The notes beneath the pieces were generated by a model that was not told the DNA's origin, searched no databases, and saw only the letters and a program-made list of their open reading frames with translations. This document shows, piece after piece, positions 9,028-17,530 of a DNA stretch of 64,000 nucleotides (within the stretch, counting starts at the first letter, position 1; each line of letters starts with the position of its first letter). A program made the translations under genes and the position numbers. Source of the DNA: Nocardioides sp. Arc9.136 (GTDB lineage Bacteria; Actinomycetota; Actinomycetes; Propionibacteriales; Nocardioidaceae); assembly GCF_030506255.1 (NCBI RefSeq), contig NZ_CP113431.1, forward strand, positions 496,001-560,000. Direction: 5' to 3'.

Positions 9028-12000
9028 CCCGCACCATGCGCATCGACGACCTCACGGCCCTGGCCGTGCCCTCCCAGCCGGCGCTCTCCCCGGACGGCGG
9101 CACCGTCGCCCACGTGGTCCGGACCCTCGACACGGCCGAGGACCGCACCGTCGACCGGCTCTGGCTGGTCGGCACCGCCGGCGGCGACGCGCGTCCGCTG
9201 ACCGCCGGGCCCGCCGACACCGCGCCGTCCTGGTCGCCCGACGGGTCGCGGATCGCGTTCGTCCGCGACGGCCAGGTGCATGTGCTGGCGGCGACCGGCG
9301 GCGAGCCGCGACAGGTCGGGCACCTGCCGTGCGGCGTGGCCGGGACCCCCGCGTGGAGCCCCGACGGCACCCGGCTGCTCGTCCCGGCCCCGGTCGACCC
9401 GACCGACGGTGCGGAGCCGCTCGTCGCCCGGCGCCTGGACTACCAGTCCGACGGTGCGGGGCTGCTCGGGGCGGCACGCCGCCAGCTGCACGTGCTCGAC
9501 GTCGACTCCGGCCGGTGCCGGCAGCTGACCGACGGGCGTGAGCACGCCGACGGGCCGGCCTGGTCGCCCGACGGCCGCTCGATCGCCTTCCTGCGCAAGG
9601 TCGGCGACGACAGCGACCTCACGTTCCGCACGGCCGTCCACGTGCTCGACGCCGAGGACCGCAAGGCCGAGCCCCGGGTCGTCGCGCTGGCCGACGGGCT
9701 CGCCGGCGCGGTGTCGTACGCCCCGGACGGCCGGAGCCTCCTCGTCATCGGCCACCCCGGCGACCCCGTCGGGCACCAGCACCTGCTGCGCGTGCCGCTG
9801 GACGGCGGCGCGACCCGCGACCTGACCGGCCACCTGGACCGCAACGTGATGGCGGGCGGGCCGGCGTACCCCGGCGCCCGGCCGCACGTGCTCGCCGACG
9901 GCCGGGTCCTCGTCGCCGTCCGCGACCGCGGCTGCACCCACCTGTGGGCGCTCGAGCCCACCGACCCCGCGCCCGCCGCGACGCCGGTCCTCGCCGGCGA
10001 GGGGCGGGTCGTCTCCGGGCTGTCGGTCGTCGGCGGCACGGCCGTCGTCGCGCTCACCACGCCGACGTCGTACGGCGAGCTGGTCGCGCTCGACCTCGCG
10101 AGCGGGACCGAGACCGTGCTCACCGACCACGGGGCCGGCCTCGCCGACGTCGAGCTGTTCGTCCCCGAGGAGCGGACGTTCACCGTCTCCGACGGCGTGG
10201 AGGTCCAGGGCTGGCTGGTCCGGGACCCCGCCCGCTCCGGCCCGCGCCCGCTGCTGCTCGACGTGCACGGCGGCCCGCACAACGCGTGGAACGCCGCCGC
10301 CGACGAGATGCACCCCTACCACCAGGAGCTCGCCGCGCGGGGCTGGGTCGTGCTGCTGGTCAACCCCCGCGGCAGCGACGGCTACGGCGAGGAGTTCTAC
10401 GACGGCGTCAACGGGGCCTGGGGGGTCGCCGACGCCCAGGACTTCCTCGAGCCGATCGACGCGCTCGTCGCCGAGGGCCTCGCCGACCCCGACCGGCTGG
10501 CGGTCACCGGCTACAGCTACGGCGGCTTCACGACCTGCTGGCTCACCGCCCACGACGACCGGTTCCGGGCCGGCGTCGCCGGCGGCGTGGTGAGCGACAT
10601 GGTCAGCATGTACGGCACCTGCGACGACGGCACCTGCATGAGCTCCTACGAGCTCGGCGGGACGCCCTGGGAGCAGCCCGAGGCGTACGCCGCGATGTCG
10701 CCGATCACCCACGTCGACCGGGTCACCACGCCCACGCTGGTGCTGCACGGCCTCGAGGACCTCACCTGCCCGGTCGGCCAGGCCCAGCAGTGGCACACCT
10801 CCCTGCGCCACCGCGGCGTGCCCACCGAGCTCGTGCTCTACCCGGGGGCCGCGCACGCCTTCATCCTGCTCGGCCGGCCCTCGCAGCGCCTCGACTACGC
10901 ACGCCGCGTCGTGGACTGGGTCGAGCAGCACGTCCTCCGCGACGGTCGGCCCCGCCTCGATCTCGGCCACTGGCAGCGGCGGCTCTCGGCCCTCGCCGAG
11001 AAGCACGGCGTGCCCGGGGCGCAGCTGGGCATCCTGCGCCTCGGCGGGCCCGACGCCGAGGACGAGGTGGTCGTCGCGACCCACGGTGTCCTCAACGTCG
11101 ACACCCGCGCGCCGGTCACCCCCGACTCGGTCTTCCAGATCGGGTCGATCACCAAGGTGTGGACCGCGACCCTCGTCATGCAGCTGGTCGACGAGGGGCT
11201 CGCCGACCTCGACGCCCCGGTGGTGGAGGTGCTGCCGGAGCTGCGCCTCGCCGACCCCGACGTCACCAAGCAGGTCACGCTGCGCCACCTGCTCAACCAC
11301 ACCAGCGGCATCGACGGCGACGTCTTCACCGACACCGGCCGCGGCGACGACTGCCTGGAGAAGTACGTCGCGCTGCTCCACGAGCAGACCCAGAACCACC
11401 CGCTCGGCGCGACCTGGTCCTACTGCAACGCCGGCTTCTCGGTCCTCGGCCGGGTGGTCGAGGTGCTCACCGGCACCACCTGGGACCAGGCGATGCGCGA
11501 CCGGATCTTCGCCCCCCTGGGCATGCGGCGCGCGCTCACGCTCCCCGAGGACGCGCTGCTCCAGGCCGCCGCGGTCGGCCACGCCACCGAGGACGGTCGC
11601 AAGCAGGTGGTGCCGATCTGGCAGCTGCCGCGGTCGGTCGGGCCCGCGGGCCTGGTCACCGCCGACGCCGCGGACGTCCTCGCCTTCGCCCGGCTCCACC
11701 TGACCGAGGGCCTGGCCCCCGACGGCACCCGTGTCCTCGGCGAGGGGTCGGCCCGCGCGATGGCCGCCCACCAGGCCGACCTGCCCGACGTCCACTCCCT
11801 GGGGGACTCCTGGGGCCTGGGCTGGATCCGGTTCGGCTGGGACGGCCACCGGCTCTACGGCCACGACGGCAACACCATCGGCCAGGCGGCGTTCCTGCGG
11901 GTCCTGCCGGAGGCCGGCCTCGCGGTGACGCTGCTGACCAACAACGACGGCAGCCGCGACCTCTACGAGGACCTCTACCGCGAGCTGTTCGACGAGCTCG

Positions 12001-12332
12001 CCGGCGTGCGGATGACCCCGCGGCTGCTGCCGCCGGAGCCGCCCGCGGACGTCGACCTCGCGCCGTACGTCGGCACCTACGCCCGGGCCGGGGTCCGGAT
12101 GGAGGTGCTCGACGGCGGACCCGGACCGCGGCTGCGGACGACCGTCCTCGGGCCGCTGGCCGAGATGGTCCCCGACCCGGTGGAGGAGCACCCGCTGGTC
12201 GCCTACGCGCCCGGCATGTTCCTCACCCGGCCCGAGGGCGCCGAGACGTGGTTCCCGGTCACCTTCTTCGAGCTGCCCACCGGCGAGCGGTACCTCCACT
12301 TCGGTGCCCGCGCGACGCCGCGGGTCGACTGA
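9024..12332 (+). CDS. S9 prolyl-oligopeptidase fused to a class C beta-lactamase-fold domain
   Basis: 1102 residues, starting 4 nt before the end of the preceding ATPase gene. Residues 1 to about 370 hold TolB/PD40-type propeller blades (five WSPDG or APDG repeats). Residues about 385-640 are an S9 alpha/beta-hydrolase domain with catalytic S498 (GYSYGG), D579 (HGLEDLTCP) and H611 (GAAHAF), as in acylaminoacyl peptidases. From about residue 650 a second complete hydrolase begins, with S708-I-T-K711, Y800-C-N802 and H947-D-G949. Both catalytic sets look intact. There is no signal peptide, so it is cytoplasmic. One chain would combine an L-directed oligopeptidase with a probable D-directed peptidase acting on imported peptides; the specificity is inference. 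The C-terminal domain is a paralogue of the protein at 2263. Confidence 0.88.
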   Translation: MTRTMRIDDLTALAVPSQPALSPDGGTVAHVVRTLDTAEDRTVDRLWLVGTAGGDARPLTAGPADTAPSWSPDGSRIAFVRDGQVHVLAATGGEPRQVGHLPCGVAGTPAWSPDGTRLLVPAPVDPTDGAEPLVARRLDYQSDGAGLLGAARRQLHVLDVDSGRCRQLTDGREHADGPAWSPDGRSIAFLRKVGDDSDLTFRTAVHVLDAEDRKAEPRVVALADGLAGAVSYAPDGRSLLVIGHPGDPVGHQHLLRVPLDGGATRDLTGHLDRNVMAGGPAYPGARPHVLADGRVLVAVRDRGCTHLWALEPTDPAPAATPVLAGEGRVVSGLSVVGGTAVVALTTPTSYGELVALDLASGTETVLTDHGAGLADVELFVPEERTFTVSDGVEVQGWLVRDPARSGPRPLLLDVHGGPHNAWNAAADEMHPYHQELAARGWVVLLVNPRGSDGYGEEFYDGVNGAWGVADAQDFLEPIDALVAEGLADPDRLAVTGYSYGGFTTCWLTAHDDRFRAGVAGGVVSDMVSMYGTCDDGTCMSSYELGGTPWEQPEAYAAMSPITHVDRVTTPTLVLHGLEDLTCPVGQAQQWHTSLRHRGVPTELVLYPGAAHAFILLGRPSQRLDYARRVVDWVEQHVLRDGRPRLDLGHWQRRLSALAEKHGVPGAQLGILRLGGPDAEDEVVVATHGVLNVDTRAPVTPDSVFQIGSITKVWTATLVMQLVDEGLADLDAPVVEVLPELRLADPDVTKQVTLRHLLNHTSGIDGDVFTDTGRGDDCLEKYVALLHEQTQNHPLGATWSYCNAGFSVLGRVVEVLTGTTWDQAMRDRIFAPLGMRRALTLPEDALLQAAAVGHATEDGRKQVVPIWQLPRSVGPAGLVTADAADVLAFARLHLTEGLAPDGTRVLGEGSARAMAAHQADLPDVHSLGDSWGLGWIRFGWDGHRLYGHDGNTIGQAAFLRVLPEAGLAVTLLTNNDGSRDLYEDLYRELFDELAGVRMTPRLLPPEPPADVDLAPYVGTYARAGVRMEVLDGGPGPRLRTTVLGPLAEMVPDPVEEHPLVAYAPGMFLTRPEGAETWFPVTFFELPTGERYLHFGARATPRVD

Positions 12333-13471
12333 TGGACCTGCTGGAGGAGCTGCTGGCCGACGCCCGCGAGCTGATCGGCTGCGAGTCGCCCTCGACCGAC
12401 CTCGCGGCGGTCGCCCGGTCCGCGGACGTCGTCGCCCGGGTCGGCGAGCGCCGGCTGGGCCGGGCCCCGGAGCGGATCGTGCTCGACGGCCGGACGCACC
12501 TGCGCTGGCGGCTCGGCGAGGGTGCCTCGCGGGTGCTGCTGCTGGGCCACCACGACACCGTCTGGCCGATCGGCTCCCTGGGCACCCACCCCTGCGCCGT
12601 CACCGACGCGGCCGAGGGCGGGGTGCTGCGCGGCCCGGGCTGCCTGGACATGAAGGTGGGTCTCGCGATGGCCTTCCACGCCGCCGCCGGCCAGGACGGG
12701 GTCACCCTGCTGGTCACCGGCGACGAGGAGCTCGGCTCGCCGAGCTCCCGCGGCCTGGTCGAGGAGGAGGCCCGCGCCGCCGGCGCCGCGCTGGTGCTCG
12801 AGGCCGCCGCCGACGGCGGCGCGCTCAAGAGCGAGCGCAAGGGCGTCTCGCTGTACGACGTGCGCCTGCTCGGCCGCGCCGCGCACGCCGGCCTGGAGCC
12901 CGAGCGCGGGGTCAACGCGACGCTCGAGCTGGCCCACCAGTCGCTGGCCGTGGCCGCGCTGGCCGACCCGGCCGCGGGCACGACGGTCACGCCGACGGCG
13001 GCGCGCTCGGGGCAGACCACCAACACGGTGCCGGCCGAGGGGTCGTTCGCGGTCGACGTCCGGGTGCGCTCGCTGGCCGAGCAGCAGCGGGTCGACGACG
13101 CCGTCCGCGCGCTGCGGCCGGTGCTCGACGGAGCGGCCGTCGAGGTCCACGGCGGCCCCAACCGGCCGCCGCTGGAGGCGTCGTCCTCCGCCGCCCTGCT
13201 CGAGCGGGCACAGGGGCTCGCCGCCCGGCTCGGGCTGCCGCCGCTCGAGGCCACCGCGGTCGGGGGCGCCTCGGACGGGAACTTCACCGCCGGCGTCGGC
13301 ACCCCCACCCTCGACGGCCTGGGCGCCGTCGGCGGTGGGGCGCACGCCGACCACGAGCACGTCCTGCTCGCGCCGCTCGTCGGGCGCACGACGCTGCTGC
13401 GCGCCCTGGTCGAGGACCTGCTGGCCGTGCCGACGAACCGGGCCCGCGCGACTTGTGGGGCGCGACCATGA
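12332..13471 (+). CDS. M20-family metallo-amidohydrolase, probable N-succinyl-amino acid desuccinylase
   Basis: 379 residues, with the ATG overlapping the previous stop by one base. The M20 metal ligands are visible: H and D in GHHDTVWP, D in GCLDMK, the catalytic and bridging Glu pair in TGDEELG, and a late His in HADHEH. The sequence is closest in style to the glutamate carboxypeptidase (CPG2) branch, including a dimerisation domain near GRAAHAGLEPERGVNA. M20 enzymes hydrolyse N-acyl amino acids or peptides. Immediately followed by an acyltransferase and N-succinylamino acid racemase, it is well placed to remove the succinyl group from N-succinyl-L-amino acids; that substrate is inferred from context. 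A general carboxypeptidase is the alternative. Confidence 0.85.
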   Translation: MDLLEELLADARELIGCESPSTDLAAVARSADVVARVGERRLGRAPERIVLDGRTHLRWRLGEGASRVLLLGHHDTVWPIGSLGTHPCAVTDAAEGGVLRGPGCLDMKVGLAMAFHAAAGQDGVTLLVTGDEELGSPSSRGLVEEEARAAGAALVLEAAADGGALKSERKGVSLYDVRLLGRAAHAGLEPERGVNATLELAHQSLAVAALADPAAGTTVTPTAARSGQTTNTVPAEGSFAVDVRVRSLAEQQRVDDAVRALRPVLDGAAVEVHGGPNRPPLEASSSAALLERAQGLAARLGLPPLEATAVGGASDGNFTAGVGTPTLDGLGAVGGGAHADHEHVLLAPLVGRTTLLRALVEDLLAVPTNRARATCGARP

Positions 13472-14406
13472 CGCTGCCCGAGAAGGCCGGGAGCATCGGC
13501 CACGTGACCGACCTCGCCGCCGCACCGCAGCGGGCACCCGAGCCGGCGACCGAGCTGGACCGGGCCGTCCGGGTGGCCGAGGCCGCCGCGCTCGCCTCCG
13601 GGGTGACCGTGCGCGAGCTCGCCGGCCTCGGCGAGCTGGAGCAGGTCGTCGACCTCTACGCCGGCATCTGGGGCCGCAGCACCAACCCGCCGGTCACCCT
13701 CGAGCTGCTCCGGGCGTTCACCAAGGCGGGCAACTACGTCGGCGGCGCCTTCGCCGAGGGCCGGCTCGTCGGCGCCTGCGTGGGGTTCTTCCACGCGCCG
13801 GGCGACGACGCGCTGCACAGCCACATCGCCGGTGTCTCGCCGGAGGTGGTGGGCCGCAGCGTGGGGTTCGCGCTCAAGCTGCACCAGCGCAGCTGGGCGC
13901 TGCTGCGCGGCGTCTCCGACATCGCCTGGACCTTCGACCCGCTCGTCAGCCGCAACGCCTACTTCAACGTCGGCAAGCTGGCCGCGCGTCCGGTGGAGTA
14001 CCTCACCAACTTCTACGGCCTGATGCCCGACTCCCTCAACGGCCAGGACGAGACCGACCGCCTGCTCGTGCGGTGGCGCCTGCTCGACCCGGCCGTCGTG
14101 GCCGCCTGCTCGGGTACCCGGGTGCCGTTCCCCGCCGGCCCGGAGGGCCCGGACGGCCCGGACGGCGAGGTGGTCACCGCCGTGGGTGTCGGGGACGACG
14201 GCTCCCCGGTGCCCGGACGGCTCGACGCGGCCGTCCTCCGCGTCGCCGTGCCGCGCGACATCAGTGGCCTCCGGGTCACCGACCCCGTGCTCGCGCACCG
14301 CTGGCGGACCAGCGTGCGCGAGGCGCTCGCGGCGCTCCTCGCCGACGGCGCCCGCATCACCGCTTTCGACCCTGCCGGCTGGTACGTCGTTCGGAGAGAC
14401 CTGTGA
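13468..14406 (+). CDS. GNAT-type acyltransferase, probable D-amino acid N-succinyltransferase
   Basis: 312 residues from an ATG that overlaps the M20 stop (ATGA). The core from about residue 50 looks like a GNAT fold: LEQVVDLYAGIWG, a strand ending GGAFAEGRLVGACVGFF, then HSHIAGVSPEVVGRSVGFALKLHQRSWALLRG in the acyl-CoA-binding position, where the usual QxxGxG/A loop is replaced by GRSVGFA. The late part (ITAFDPAGWYVVRRDL) closes the domain. In known D-to-L amino-acid conversion operons a GNAT enzyme succinylates the D-amino acid from succinyl-CoA and sits next to the racemase, as here. The specific acyl group and substrate are inferred from neighbours. Confidence 0.72.
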   Translation: MTLPEKAGSIGHVTDLAAAPQRAPEPATELDRAVRVAEAAALASGVTVRELAGLGELEQVVDLYAGIWGRSTNPPVTLELLRAFTKAGNYVGGAFAEGRLVGACVGFFHAPGDDALHSHIAGVSPEVVGRSVGFALKLHQRSWALLRGVSDIAWTFDPLVSRNAYFNVGKLAARPVEYLTNFYGLMPDSLNGQDETDRLLVRWRLLDPAVVAACSGTRVPFPAGPEGPDGPDGEVVTAVGVGDDGSPVPGRLDAAVLRVAVPRDISGLRVTDPVLAHRWRTSVREALAALLADGARITAFDPAGWYVVRRDL

Positions 14407-15509
14407 AGCTCAACGGCGTGGAGCTCCTCCACGTGTCCATGCCCCTCGTGTCGCCGTTCCGGACCTCGTTCGGGACCCAGGTGACGCGCGACCTGCTCGT
14501 GCTCCGCGTCGACACCGACGCCGGCGAGGGCTGGGGGGAGTGCGTGACGATGGTCGACCCGCGGTACTCCTCGGAGTACGTCGCCGGCGCGGCCGACGTG
14601 CTGCGCCGCTACCTCGTGCCGACCCTCGCCGCGGCCGGCCCGCTCGACGCCTCCCGGGTCGCCGACGTGCTGGCGCCGTTCAAGGGCCACCGGATGGCCA
14701 AGGCCGCCCTCGAGATGGGCGTCCTGGACGCCGAGCTGCGCGCCGGCGGCCGCTCCTTCGCGCGCGAGCTCGGCGCGGTCCGCGACCGGGTGCCCGCCGG
14801 CGTCTCGGTCGGCATCATGGACGGCGTCCCCCAGCTGCTCGACGCGGTCGAGGGCTACCTGGCCGAGGGGTACGTCCGGATCAAGCTCAAGATCGAGCCC
14901 GGCTGGGACGTCGAGCCGGTCCGGGCGGTCCGGGAGCGGTTCGGCGACGACGTCCTGCTGCAGGTCGACGCCAACACGGCGTACACGCTCGCCGACGCCC
15001 GCCACCTCGCTCGCCTCGACCCGTTCGACCTGCTGCTGATCGAGCAGCCGCTCGAGGAGGAGGACGTCCTCGGGCACGCCCGCCTCGCCCAGCTGATCAC
15101 CACCCCGGTGTGCCTCGACGAGTCGATCGTCTCCGCGCAGTCGGCCGCGGCGGCGATCACGCTCGGCGCCTGCTCGGTGGTCAACATCAAGCCCGGGCGG
15201 GTGGGCGGCTACCTCGAGGCCCGCCGGATCCACGACGTCTGCCGCGCCCACGGCGTGCCGGTGTGGTGCGGAGGCATGCTCGAGACCGGCATCGGCCGTG
15301 CGGCGAACGTCGCGCTCGCCGCGCTGCCCGGGTTCACGATGCCCGGCGACACCTCGGCCTCGGACCGGTACTACTCGACCGACGTCACCGACCCGTTCGT
15401 CCTCGAGGAGGGCACGCTCGCGGTGCCCGAGGGACCCGGCATCGGGGTCACCCCCGACGCCGACCGGCTCGCGGCCGTCACCACGCGGACGGAGTGGCTG
15501 TCGGCGTGA
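14403..15509 (+). CDS. N-succinylamino acid racemase / o-succinylbenzoate synthase family
   Basis: 368 residues from the GTG at 14403, overlapping the GNAT stop. It is an enolase-superfamily enzyme of the muconate-lactonising subgroup with all catalytic residues: K161-L-K163 (IKLKI), metal ligands D189 (QVDAN), E214 (LIEQPL) and D239 (CLDES), and K263 (NIKPGR). From memory, the characterised Amycolatopsis N-acylamino acid racemase uses the same numbers (K163, D189, E214, D239, K263) and shares the PGDTSASDR segment. It should racemise N-succinyl amino acids; many relatives also make o-succinylbenzoate for menaquinone. No men genes are nearby, and the acyltransferase and amidohydrolase neighbours favour the racemase role. 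Confidence 0.9.
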   Translation: MKLNGVELLHVSMPLVSPFRTSFGTQVTRDLLVLRVDTDAGEGWGECVTMVDPRYSSEYVAGAADVLRRYLVPTLAAAGPLDASRVADVLAPFKGHRMAKAALEMGVLDAELRAGGRSFARELGAVRDRVPAGVSVGIMDGVPQLLDAVEGYLAEGYVRIKLKIEPGWDVEPVRAVRERFGDDVLLQVDANTAYTLADARHLARLDPFDLLLIEQPLEEEDVLGHARLAQLITTPVCLDESIVSAQSAAAAITLGACSVVNIKPGRVGGYLEARRIHDVCRAHGVPVWCGGMLETGIGRAANVALAALPGFTMPGDTSASDRYYSTDVTDPFVLEEGTLAVPEGPGIGVTPDADRLAAVTTRTEWLSA

Positions 15510-15526
15510 GGAGCGCCGTACGCCGC

Positions 15527-15539
15527 TAGGGTCCGGGTC
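15527..15539 (+). promoter_or_regulatory. Leaderless -10 (TAGGGT) for the PucR regulator
   Basis: TAGGGT at 15527-15532, then 7 nt, then GTG at 15540. No ribosome binding site lies between, so the transcript probably starts at the GTG. The regulator therefore seems to have its own promoter within the 30-bp gap after the racemase gene. Confidence 0.6.
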
Positions 15540-17222
15540 GTGCAGTCCTCGGCGGTCCCGGGCCCCCGGGCGCGGGCCAGCCTCGCCCGGGTACTGGACG
15601 ACCTCGGGAGCACGCTGCTCGAGCTGGTCCACGGCGACCCCGGTCGCGCGGAGGAGATCAGCGGCGTGGTCATCCACGACCCGCTCGACGCGCCCGTGCT
15701 GCCGCGCCGCTCGCTCGTGCTCGGGGTCGGCGTGGAGGAGCCGGACCGGGTGGCCGAGCTGCTCGGCGAGCTCGGGCGGCGGGACGCCGCGGCGCTGGTG
15801 CTGCGGGCGCCGGTGCCGGTGTCGCCGGAGGTGCGCGCCGCCTCGGAGGCCGCCGGGGTGCCGGTGCTCGGCCTGAGCCGGGGCGCCCCGTGGGCCCACC
15901 TGGCCGCCATGCTGCGCTCGCTGCTCGTCGAGGGCGACGTGGGTGCGGTGGCCCCGGAGTCGCTGGGCGGGCTGCCCTCCGGCGACCTGTTCGCCGTCGC
16001 CAACGCGATCGCCTCGCTGCTGGACGCGCCCATCACCATCGAGGACCGGAACTCGCGGGTCCTGGCGTTCTCCGGCCGCCAGGACGAGGCCGACCCCTCG
16101 CGGGTGGAGACGATCCTGGGCCGGCAGGTGCCCGAGCGCTACTCCCGGATCCTCAGCGAGCGGGGGGTCTTCCGCGAGCTGCACCGCAGCGACCAGCCGA
16201 TCTTCGTCGACCCCACGCCGGACGCCGACCAGGTCTTCGTCATGCCCCGGGTCGCGGTCGCGGTCCGGGCCGGCGACGAGGTGCTCGGCTCGATCTGGGC
16301 CGCCGTCCCCGGACCACTGTCGCCCGAGCGCACCGACGCCCTGCGCGACGCCGCGAAGCTCGTCGCCCTGCACCTGCTGCGCGTGCGTGCCGGCGCCGAT
16401 GTGGAGCGCCGCGTGCGCGCGGACCTCGTCGGCTCGGTGCTCGAGGGCGGCCCCGGTGCCCGGGAGGCGCTGGAGCGGCTCGGCCTCGCCGACAGCCCGC
16501 TGCTCGTGCTCGCGCTGGCGGTGCCCGACCCCGACCCGGAGACCGGCGACGACCCCGTCCTCGCCCACGAGCGGCAGCGGCTCAGCGACGCCTTCGCCGT
16601 CCACCTCAGCGCCGTGCACCCGCGGTCGGCCACCGCGCCGGTCGGCGGGGTCACCTACGCCCTGGCGGCGTACGCCGGTCCCGCCGGGGAGGGCGAGGCC
16701 CGCGCCGTGCGTGTCGCCGGCGACTTCCTCGAGCGGATCGGTGAGCGGCTGCGCACGGTGGTGGCCGTCGGGCCGGTCGCGACCTCGCTGAGCGAGATCG
16801 GCCGGTCACGGGAGACGACCGACCGGGTCCTGCGGGTGCTGCGCGACGACCCGTCGGCCGGCCCGGTCGCCCGCCTCGTCGACGTCCAGACCGAGTCGCT
16901 GCTGATGGAGCTGCGCGACCGGGTCCTCGCCCGGGGCGAGCCGGTCACCGGGCCGCTCGCCGCGCTGGTGGCCTACGACGAGGAGCACGACGGCAGCCTG
17001 GTCGCCACCCTGCACGCCTGGCTCGAGGCGTTCGGCGACGTCAACCGCGCCGCCGAGGCGCTCTACGTGCACCCCAACACCTTCCGCTACCGCCTGCGCC
17101 GCGTGCGCGAGGTCGGCGGCCTCGACCTGCTCGACCCCGCCCAGCGGTTCGCCGTCGGCCTCCAGCTCCGGCTCTGGCCCGGCCTCACCGCCGGCGCGCC
17201 CTCCACCGACGACCCGGCCTGA
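15540..17222 (+). CDS. PucR-family transcriptional regulator
   Basis: 560 residues. The C-terminus carries the PucR helix-turn-helix (HTH_30): LHAWLEAFGDVNRAAEALYVHPNTFRYRLRRV, about residues 480-520. The middle has a GAF-like sensory region (residues about 150-280, APITIEDRNSRVLAFSG) and a GGDEF-like CdaR spacer (about 290-440). The N-terminal 120 residues resemble the PucR ligand domain (ISGVVIHDPLDAP). Family members activate purine, sugar-acid or amino-acid catabolism in response to substrate. Placed directly after the D-amino-acid enzymes, it is the most likely local regulator of the block; this is inferred from position. Confidence 0.88.
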   Translation: MQSSAVPGPRARASLARVLDDLGSTLLELVHGDPGRAEEISGVVIHDPLDAPVLPRRSLVLGVGVEEPDRVAELLGELGRRDAAALVLRAPVPVSPEVRAASEAAGVPVLGLSRGAPWAHLAAMLRSLLVEGDVGAVAPESLGGLPSGDLFAVANAIASLLDAPITIEDRNSRVLAFSGRQDEADPSRVETILGRQVPERYSRILSERGVFRELHRSDQPIFVDPTPDADQVFVMPRVAVAVRAGDEVLGSIWAAVPGPLSPERTDALRDAAKLVALHLLRVRAGADVERRVRADLVGSVLEGGPGAREALERLGLADSPLLVLALAVPDPDPETGDDPVLAHERQRLSDAFAVHLSAVHPRSATAPVGGVTYALAAYAGPAGEGEARAVRVAGDFLERIGERLRTVVAVGPVATSLSEIGRSRETTDRVLRVLRDDPSAGPVARLVDVQTESLLMELRDRVLARGEPVTGPLAALVAYDEEHDGSLVATLHAWLEAFGDVNRAAEALYVHPNTFRYRLRRVREVGGLDLLDPAQRFAVGLQLRLWPGLTAGAPSTDDPA

Positions 17223-17530
17223 CCAGCGGGCCGCTGGTCGAGCAGACGAGCGCCAGCGAGCCGTCGTCGAGACCCGGTGAGGGTGGTTGCGGTGGTGGGG
17301 AGGTGCGGGGGTCTCGACGACGCTCAGGCGTTGGACGCCTTCGCTGCTCGACCAGCGGTCGCCGGCTCAGGCGTTGGACGCCTTCGCTGCTCGACCAGCG
17401 GTCGCCGGCTCAGGCGTTGGACGCCTTCGCTGCTCGACCAGCGGTCGCCGGCTCAGGCGTTGGGCGCCTTCGCTGCTCGGCCAGCGGTCGCCGGCTCAGG
17501 CGTTGGGCGCCTTCGCTGCTCGACCAGCGG
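17223..17530. repeat. 43-bp tandem repeat array with inverted flank (REP-like), between convergent genes
   Basis: This 308-bp stretch has no gene. Near-identical 43-bp units begin at 17325, 17368, 17411, 17454 and 17497; the fifth breaks off near 17531, where the neighbouring minus-strand gene takes its stop codon from the repeat edge. Each unit carries CAGGCGTTGGACGCC (later copies GGGCGCC) and TTCGCTGCTCGACCAGCGG. To the left, 17230-17274 holds the inverse, CCGCTGGTCGAGCAG and CGTCGTCGAGACC, which pairs with GTCTCGACGACG at 17311-17322 and CTGCTCGACCAGCGG in the units. The whole can fold as a large hairpin. It looks like an expanded intergenic palindrome and probably also acts as the terminator for both convergent genes. 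Confidence 0.85.

Noticed and set aside
9024..12332. Lasso-peptide isopeptidase locus, suggested by the S9 peptidase
   Set aside because: No lasso precursor, cyclase or B protein genes are near, and the neighbours fit amino-acid recycling.
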